Assembly (NCBI GenBank): GCA_020853155.1
Contig: JADYZL010000058.1
Location: 1-19,375 of the forward strand
From: Bryobacterales bacterium
GTDB lineage: Bacteria; Acidobacteriota; Terriglobia; Bryobacterales; Bryobacteraceae
DNA length: 19,375 nucleotides
Direction of reading: 5' to 3'
The translations under genes were made by a program, and so were the position numbers. Below, piece after piece: positions 15,293-19,375 of the stretch. The notes beneath the pieces were generated by a model that was given only the letters and a program-made list of their open reading frames with translations, searched no databases and was not told the DNA's origin. Positions within the stretch are counted from its first letter, which is position 1. The number at the start of each line of letters is the position of its first letter.

Positions 15293-15736
15293 ATGCTAAG
15301 TGCCGCCGCGAAGCAAAAGCTGGAACCGCTCGCGAGGGAAGGCCGTGCCACGCGCCCCACCATTATCGCCGTCGGCAGCCAATCGGCCGCCGGCCCTGCC
15401 GGTACCGGCAAGACGCTCGCGGCCGAAGTGATCGCCAACCTGGGAATGCCAGTCCTTCGTATTGAAAAGTGGATCGGTGAAACGGAGAAGAATCTCGCGT
15501 CTCTGTTGGCCCGCGCGGAACGTACCGGTAGCCTGCTTCTTTTCGATGAGGCGGACGCGCTCTTCGGCAAACGAAGTTCAATCAACTCGGCGCATGACCG
15601 TTTCTCGAATGAGGATGTAAACTGCCTGCTAGACGCGATGGGCACGCGGGGAATCATCGCCGTCCTCATCGGCTTGCACGCTGCCCGGCCCCACCCGGCG
15701 ACCGCCGCTCGCTGCCGTTGGATCGACATTCCCTGA
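15293..15736 (+). pseudogene. Truncated AAA+ ATPase remnant (26S-protease-regulatory-subunit-like)
   Basis: A 147-codon open frame from ATG 15293 (with GAGG upstream) encodes an isolated AAA core. Walker A GPAGTGKT (34-41), IGETEKNLASLL (61-72), Walker B LLLFDEADALFGKRS (81-95) and HDRFSNEDVNCLLDAM are clear. Compared with the ATPases this resembles, the N-terminal domain is missing. About six residues between LRIE and KWIGETEKN (the usual LSxVVSKY stretch) are absent. The sensor-1 Asn region ('ILATN') reads VLIGLHA, and the lid domain is gone after the final RCRWIDIP. The nearby nadE gene is divergent. I read it as a decayed gene with an open frame. A functional small ATPase is possible but unlikely. 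Confidence 0.6.
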
Positions 15737-15761
15737 TTGCCGCGCCCACCGAGCTTTCCGC

Positions 15762-17111
15762 TCAGACCTTCTTCGGGTCCGGATGTGTGTAGCCCTTGCG
15801 GTACGGACCCGCCAGCAGGCGCGTCGCTTCCGGATCTCCCGTCACTTCGTGCTTCGCCGGATTCCAGCGCAAGGTGCGGCCCGTCTTCATCGCCAGATTG
15901 GCGAGAATGCAGGAGGCGGTGGAGATGTGGCCCTGCTCGATATCGGCCACCGGCTTGCCGCGTTCCGCGATCGCCTTCAGCATATCTTTCATGTGATAGC
16001 GGATGGCCGGGGCCACATGCCGCTCCAGGTCCTTCTCCGTCTTATCCTCGGGATACTGCTCCAGTTCGTAGGTGACATCCTTGTGGATTCGCTTCCCGTC
16101 CTTCCCTACCGGGATAAAGTCATAGCCCATCACGCTGAACTTGAGCGTGCCCTTCTCGCCGTAAATCGTGCCGCCCCAGGGATAGTCCGGATCCGGAGCG
16201 GCGCCCCAAGTCCGATGCGTCCACGTCACGGGGAATTCCGGATATTCGAATACGGCGGTCTGCGTGTCGGAGATATTCGCCTTCGCCGCCTTGTCGATGA
16301 GAATGCCACCCTCCGACGATACGGAAAGGGGCCAGCCGAGGCCAAGCATCCAGCGGACCGCATCCAGCATGTGGATGCACATATCGCCGACAATGCCGTT
16401 CGAATACTCCATAAAGGCGCGCCAGCCCCTGGGATGTACGATCTGGTTGAAGGGCCGCATCGGCGCGGGGCCGGTATACGCTTCCCAATCAAGATAGTCT
16501 GGCGGCGCGATGTCCGGAGGGTTGGTCCGGTTGCGCATGTGGTAGTAGCAGTAGATCTCCACATAGCCGATTTTCCCGAGCATCCCCGGCTTGATTACCT
16601 GCTCGATCGCCTCCACCAGGTGCGGGGTGGATCGCCGCTGCGTGCCCACCTGCACCACCCGCCCATACTTGCGTGCCGCGGCCACCATCGCCTGGCCTTC
16701 CACAATGTCGTGGCTGATCGGTTTCTGGCAGTAGACGTCCGCGCCGGACTTGACGGCTTCGATCATCGCAAGGGCGTGCCAGTGGTCCGGCGTCGCCACG
16801 AGCACGATATCGAGATCCTTCTCCCGCAGCATCTCCCGGTAGTCGCCGTACGTGCGCGGCTTCTTCTTCGAGGCCTGGCGCTGGGAGACGATTTCCGCCG
16901 CCCCGGCCAGCATCCTGCTATCGACGTCGCAGAGCGAGACCACTTCCACCGGAGCCACTTGGATCAACCGCAGCAGGTCCGCCTTGCCATACCATCCGGA
17001 ACCAATCAGCCCCACCCGTTTCGGCTTGGAGCCAAGCAGATCCTGCGCCCAGGAAAACGGCGAGACGGCAAACGAGGCCGTGCCCGACATGAAGAACTGC
17101 CGACGATTCAT
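15762..17111 (-). CDS. Gfo/Idh/MocA family oxidoreductase with Tat-type leader (copy 2)
   Basis: A 449-residue NAD(P)-dependent dehydrogenase starting at ATG 17111 with GGAAGGAG ten bases upstream. The leader MNRRQFFMSGTASFAVSPFSWA is Tat-like, with RR at 3-4. Rossmann motif GSGWYG (37-42), CDVDSRM, PDHWHA (108-113), QKPIS with Lys130 and GDMCIHMLD follow in the order seen in copy 1. Large blocks are near identical between the copies, for example TYGDYREML-EKDLDIVLV. The C-terminal halves are also collinear (ADIEQGHISTASCI versus ADIEEGHISTASCI), so the two are paralogues. It follows the SGNH hydrolase gene by 36 bases and probably shares its transcript, suggesting joint action on an acylated or glycosylated extracellular substrate (inference). 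Confidence 0.91.
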   Translation of the reverse strand: MNRRQFFMSGTASFAVSPFSWAQDLLGSKPKRVGLIGSGWYGKADLLRLIQVAPVEVVSLCDVDSRMLAGAAEIVSQRQASKKKPRTYGDYREMLREKDLDIVLVATPDHWHALAMIEAVKSGADVYCQKPISHDIVEGQAMVAAARKYGRVVQVGTQRRSTPHLVEAIEQVIKPGMLGKIGYVEIYCYYHMRNRTNPPDIAPPDYLDWEAYTGPAPMRPFNQIVHPRGWRAFMEYSNGIVGDMCIHMLDAVRWMLGLGWPLSVSSEGGILIDKAAKANISDTQTAVFEYPEFPVTWTHRTWGAAPDPDYPWGGTIYGEKGTLKFSVMGYDFIPVGKDGKRIHKDVTYELEQYPEDKTEKDLERHVAPAIRYHMKDMLKAIAERGKPVADIEQGHISTASCILANLAMKTGRTLRWNPAKHEVTGDPEATRLLAGPYRKGYTHPDPKKV

Positions 17112-17147
17112 GCGACATGCGCTCCTTCCAGTGTTGTGGTGATCATC

Positions 17148-17846
17148 TTATCGCGCCGCTTGCGGGGATAACGTGGCGAGAATCGACGCCACCACTTGCC
17201 CCGCAAGCGCCCGTGAACCTTCTGGCGTGAAGTGTACGTTGTCCGGGATCTGGATCTCGGCCAGCCTAGGCAGCGCAAACGCGTAGAGGTCGTCCACCGC
17301 CACGCCGTGCCGTTTCATCACCCGCGCGGCCGCTTCGTTATAGCGAGGCACGTCGGAGGGAATCCGCTTCGGGCCCACTCGCAAGCTGGGTACCGGCGTC
17401 GTCGTCGCCCAGATCAATCGTGCCTCTGTCTTTTGCAGCCGCCACGCCAGGCGGGTGAGGTTGCGCTCATACTGGGCAAGATCCACTTGAGGTTGATCGT
17501 CGAACATGTACTTCAGATCGTGCAGCCCCCAATTGAAATGAATCGCATCCCAGCGCTCCTTGCCGAGCCAGGAATCGATATTCTCAATTCCCTTCGGCGT
17601 GGGACCGGCATTCGCGGGGATGCGGTGTACATTCATTTTCCCGGCCAGCAGTTCCCGCACGAAAAGCGTGTAGCCGATCGAAATCGAATCTCCGATGAGC
17701 AGCACCCGCGGCAACCCGGGGACGTCTTCGATCTTCGCGAATGCCGGGTTCTCCGTGGCCGCTCCCGGCTCCCTGGCGGCAGTCTGTGCCTGCGCCGCCC
17801 ACGTGCCCGCCATGCCGCCCACCATGAGCCGTCTCGATAGCTGCAT
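17148..17846 (-). CDS. SGNH/GDSL-type esterase/hydrolase, exported
   Basis: A 232-residue hydrolase (233 if the ATG three bases earlier is used). Numbering from that earlier ATG, block I is LLIGDSIS with nucleophile Ser55, NAGP is a block II-like segment, NWGLHD gives Asn106 of block III, and IPDNVHFTPEG supplies the Asp203/His206 of the catalytic dyad. A leader with SRRLMVGG and a hydrophobic stretch suggests export, possibly through Tat. The ATG at 17846 is preferred because GGAGG then lies five bases upstream; the first ATG is only two bases from it. The neighbouring Gfo/Idh gene implies carbohydrate deacetylation or similar esterase work, which is inference. Confidence 0.87.
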   Translation of the reverse strand: MQLSRRLMVGGMAGTWAAQAQTAAREPGAATENPAFAKIEDVPGLPRVLLIGDSISIGYTLFVRELLAGKMNVHRIPANAGPTPKGIENIDSWLGKERWDAIHFNWGLHDLKYMFDDQPQVDLAQYERNLTRLAWRLQKTEARLIWATTTPVPSLRVGPKRIPSDVPRYNEAAARVMKRHGVAVDDLYAFALPRLAEIQIPDNVHFTPEGSRALAGQVVASILATLSPQAAR

Positions 17847-18019
17847 CATTTCCTCCCGTTATGCTCTCCGCTTTTCAGAAGTACCACACCCGGCCGCATC
17901 TTCTCGAAGACGCCATTGGGCCGCTTGGGTGCTTGATTGCCGTCGATTTGCAGTTTGCCCGCCCCGAGCCGGCATATCTCTCCTGTTCCATGGTTTGCTC
18001 CGCCTGATGTGTTTTTCAT
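17846..18019 (-). CDS. Possible 57-residue small protein, overlapping the SGNH gene start
   Basis: A minus-strand frame starts at ATG 18019 and ends in a TGA (17846-17848) interleaved with the ATGATG start of the SGNH hydrolase gene. The translation begins MKNTSGGANHG and ends in FEKMRPGVVLLKSGEHNGRK. It has no cysteine pair, membrane segment or signal peptide. The frame stays open upstream to a TAA near 18110, so it may be the tail of a longer decayed gene. There is no strong ribosome binding site. I recognise no family. The start/stop overlap and the coding-like second half are the only support. Confidence 0.35.
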   Translation of the reverse strand: MKNTSGGANHGTGEICRLGAGKLQIDGNQAPKRPNGVFEKMRPGVVLLKSGEHNGRK

Positions 18020-18044
18020 AAACAGTCGCCGTTGCAGAGACGTT

Positions 18045-18061
18045 GCCCGGTACGACCGGGC
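18045..18061. repeat. Inverted repeat, 7-bp stem with ACG triloop
   Basis: GCCCGGT (18045-18051) pairs with ACCGGGC (18055-18061) around a three-base loop. It is adjacent to a second small CGCCC/GGGCG hairpin just to the right. It lies upstream of the possible small ORF. No U-tract follows on either strand, so a terminator role is not supported. Confidence 0.45.
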
Positions 18062-18509
18062 TTTCGCCCTGGGGCGAACAAATGGGTTCGTTTCCCGGAT
18101 TTTCGCTGCATGTTATTGATTTCTCGTCGTCCGTCGCGAGGCGGGTTCCCGTTCTTGTGGATGAGTAGCGGGTGCGGAAGGTTCGTGTGCCGCTTTCGCA
18201 ACTCCCTGCCAGCATCGCTTTGCCTGGGCTTCCCGTTTGCGGACTTGAAAAAATACATTGCCCGACCGCAGTCCAGGGCACCACTCCACCTTATTGAATT
18301 GGCGAGGGTTATGCCTGTGGACGACGTTGGAGTCTTGTCCGGTTTGTCCGGATTTTTCCGGACGATACTGGCTCTGGCCTGACGCCTGCGACCCTGCGGG
18401 AATGGATCGATTCTGTTTTCGAAGAGCACGTGTGGGAGTGGGTCTTCGGGATGGATCTCTGGATCTGCCGGAACGCGGAGTTCTCCCGCACGTTTGATTC
18501 TACGTTCCG

Positions 18510-18527
18510 GGTTCGCCAAAGCGAACC
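18510..18527. repeat. Inverted repeat, 7-bp stem GGTTCGC/GCGAACC
   Basis: GGTTCGC (18510-18516) and GCGAACC (18521-18527) are perfectly complementary around CAAA. It stands in the gene-poor region with no flanking U-tract. The function is unknown. Confidence 0.45.
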
Positions 18528-18872
18528 GTGGCGTGGGGATGGGACGTCGGGCGGGTGGATAAGATCTGTGAAGCCAGTGAGTTACGGGCGCTTACGATCT
18601 TTGCAAATTGCGGTGATTGGTGAAATGTTCGATTCCGGTTCGCGCCGAATGCTGCGCTGGGGTGGTGTTTGCTGGAGGGCGAGGGCGCGGTCTTGCGAAA
18701 CGAAGCCAAGGGGGTGCGGGCACATTGCCTGTAAATCGAGATGTGGTGGGCTTGGCCGCAGGGGAGTCGCACCTGCAAATGGGCAGGCGCTCCATGGACT
18801 CGCTGGCGCGAGACTGCTTAGCTTGGGCGGCCGGGGGATGTGTTCCGAGGCCTTCGACCTGGGCTGGTGGAA

Positions 18873-18889
18873 CGTGCCATTCTGGCACG
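18873..18889. repeat. Inverted repeat, 7-bp stem CGTGCCA/TGGCACG
   Basis: CGTGCCA (18873-18879) and TGGCACG (18883-18889) surround a TTC triloop. The design is like the GGGTGT-TCC-ACACCC hairpin at 19048-19062, which suggests a recurring small palindrome type in this region. Confidence 0.45.
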
Positions 18890-19047
18890 GGGGATGGGGG
18901 ATGGGTGCTGCGGTCTCGAGACCGTGCGGTTGGCGCGATTGGGCGCGGGTCGCGGGCGTGGTGGTGTGCGTATGGGCGCTAGAGATTCTGGCTGGATTTG
19001 CATGCCATCCCTGCCGGGGTCACACTCCTTGGTGGCGAGGGCGCCCC

Positions 19048-19062
19048 GGGTGTTCCACACCC
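19048..19062. repeat. Inverted repeat, 6-bp stem GGGTGT/ACACCC
   Basis: GGGTGT (19048-19053) and ACACCC (19057-19062) flank a TCC triloop. It lies in the gene-poor region about 210 bases from the transposase fragment. Confidence 0.4.
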
Positions 19063-19273
19063 AACTGGCTTATGGCGCCCTTCGGGCTCTTGGCGGCGGC
19101 GGGAGCGCGGGCGGTGCATTCTGTGTGGCTTTTGATTTCCGGGTTCGGGATGGGCCTGATTATGCGTCCGTTTGAGGATAGCGGCGGGGTTTGTGGATTC
19201 GTTCGCCTACGGTGGCGCTGTAAGGGTGAGCGCGGGTGCTGACTGCTTCTAAGCTATTGCAAGGATTGTGGTT

Positions 19274-19375
19274 GAAGGTCTTCTTGTTCACCTGCGCGCG
19301 CACCTTTGTGCCATCCACCGCCACCCGCTCGAGCGTGATCAGGTTCTGCATCAGCAGCATCGTGAGCACCTGCCC
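19274..19375 (-). mobile_element. IS1182-like transposase fragment (broken, runs off the right edge)
   Basis: The minus-strand frame entering from the right edge reads GQVLTMLLMQ, then LITLERVAVDGTKVRAQVNK and KTF. This matches the N-terminal third of IS1182-family transposases, where a helix is followed by LERVAxDGTKVRA and a short S/TFRR segment. Similarity stops at about 19274; the frame then continues with unrelated sequence to a stop near 19160. The usual downstream catalytic regions are therefore missing, and the copy is a remnant. The 5' part lies outside the window. No terminal inverted repeat is visible at the breakpoint. Confidence 0.72.

Larger units (their letters stand above)
18020..19272. 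other. Gene-poor, G-rich, hairpin-containing region
   Basis: About 1.25 kb lies between the possible small ORF and a transposase fragment. From about 18640 to 19240 the plus strand is markedly richer in G than in C. Long open frames on both strands here encode Trp/Cys/Arg/Pro-rich sequence without recognisable motifs or start sites and are probably chance ORFs of GC-rich DNA. Several compact inverted repeats occur: 18045-18061, 18346-18363, 18510-18527, 18873-18889 and 19048-19062. I see no convincing gene, tRNA or promoter. Confidence 0.6.

Noticed and set aside
18016..18519. 167-codon minus-strand ORF
   Set aside because: It is dominated by Arg, Pro, Lys and Asn with no domain features and competes with the more protein-like small ORF at 17846-18019.
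18430..19242. 270-codon plus-strand ORF
   Set aside because: It is extremely rich in Trp, Cys, Gly and Arg, has no family motif, and lies in G-skewed DNA where other frames are also open.

Overview
The window looks like a chromosomal segment of a GC-rich soil bacterium, most likely an Acidobacteriota of the Bryobacterales/Solibacter type. The supports are a Tat-exported Gfo/Idh/MocA pair, a fused YncE-propeller/phosphoesterase protein, a SYLF lipid-binding protein, a degenerate 26S-protease-like AAA ATPase, and an exported protein that resembles PEP-CTERM substrates. The taxonomic call rests on protein style only. I see no rRNA, tRNA or CRISPR array.

Left part (1-4809). The 5' end of a secreted-protein gene runs off the left edge on the minus strand, behind a long, repeat-rich upstream region (240-776). 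That region has repeated CTAGTAC boxes, a 12-bp palindrome, a 15-bp tandem repeat array and a structured leader. Next come two minus-strand genes in a likely operon: a diacylglycerol/lipid kinase (TTG start) followed by a YbcI/YdjM-like membrane protein. ligA (NAD+-dependent DNA ligase) diverges from the kinase and ends tail-to-tail with the first Gfo/Idh/MocA oxidoreductase, the two stop codons sharing bases.

Middle part (4806-8930). The first Gfo/Idh/MocA gene is on the minus strand. It diverges from a plus-strand pair encoding a small [2Fe-2S] protein and an FAD/NAD(P) oxidoreductase with a BFD-like Cys cluster. These are two of the three subunits of an HcnABC / opine-oxidase / D-hydroxyproline-dehydrogenase type complex; the DAO-type catalytic subunit is not seen. 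A SYLF protein gene follows and is closed by a perfect 13-bp-stem hairpin.

Right-middle (8948-15736). A minus-strand operon runs nadE (glutamine-dependent NAD+ synthetase), then a YncE/phosphoesterase fusion, then a GH57-like protein. The last two are coupled by an ATGA overlap. The phosphoesterase half appears to have lost several metal-ligand residues. A short plus-strand AAA-ATPase remnant with intact Walker motifs lies just upstream of nadE.

Right end (15762-19375). A second Tat-type Gfo/Idh/MocA gene is preceded by an SGNH/GDSL hydrolase gene and possibly by a 57-codon small ORF, all on the minus strand. Beyond them is about 1.25 kb of G-rich, hairpin-containing DNA without a convincing gene. 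The window ends in a broken IS1182-like transposase fragment, which suggests this end is an accessory or decayed region.
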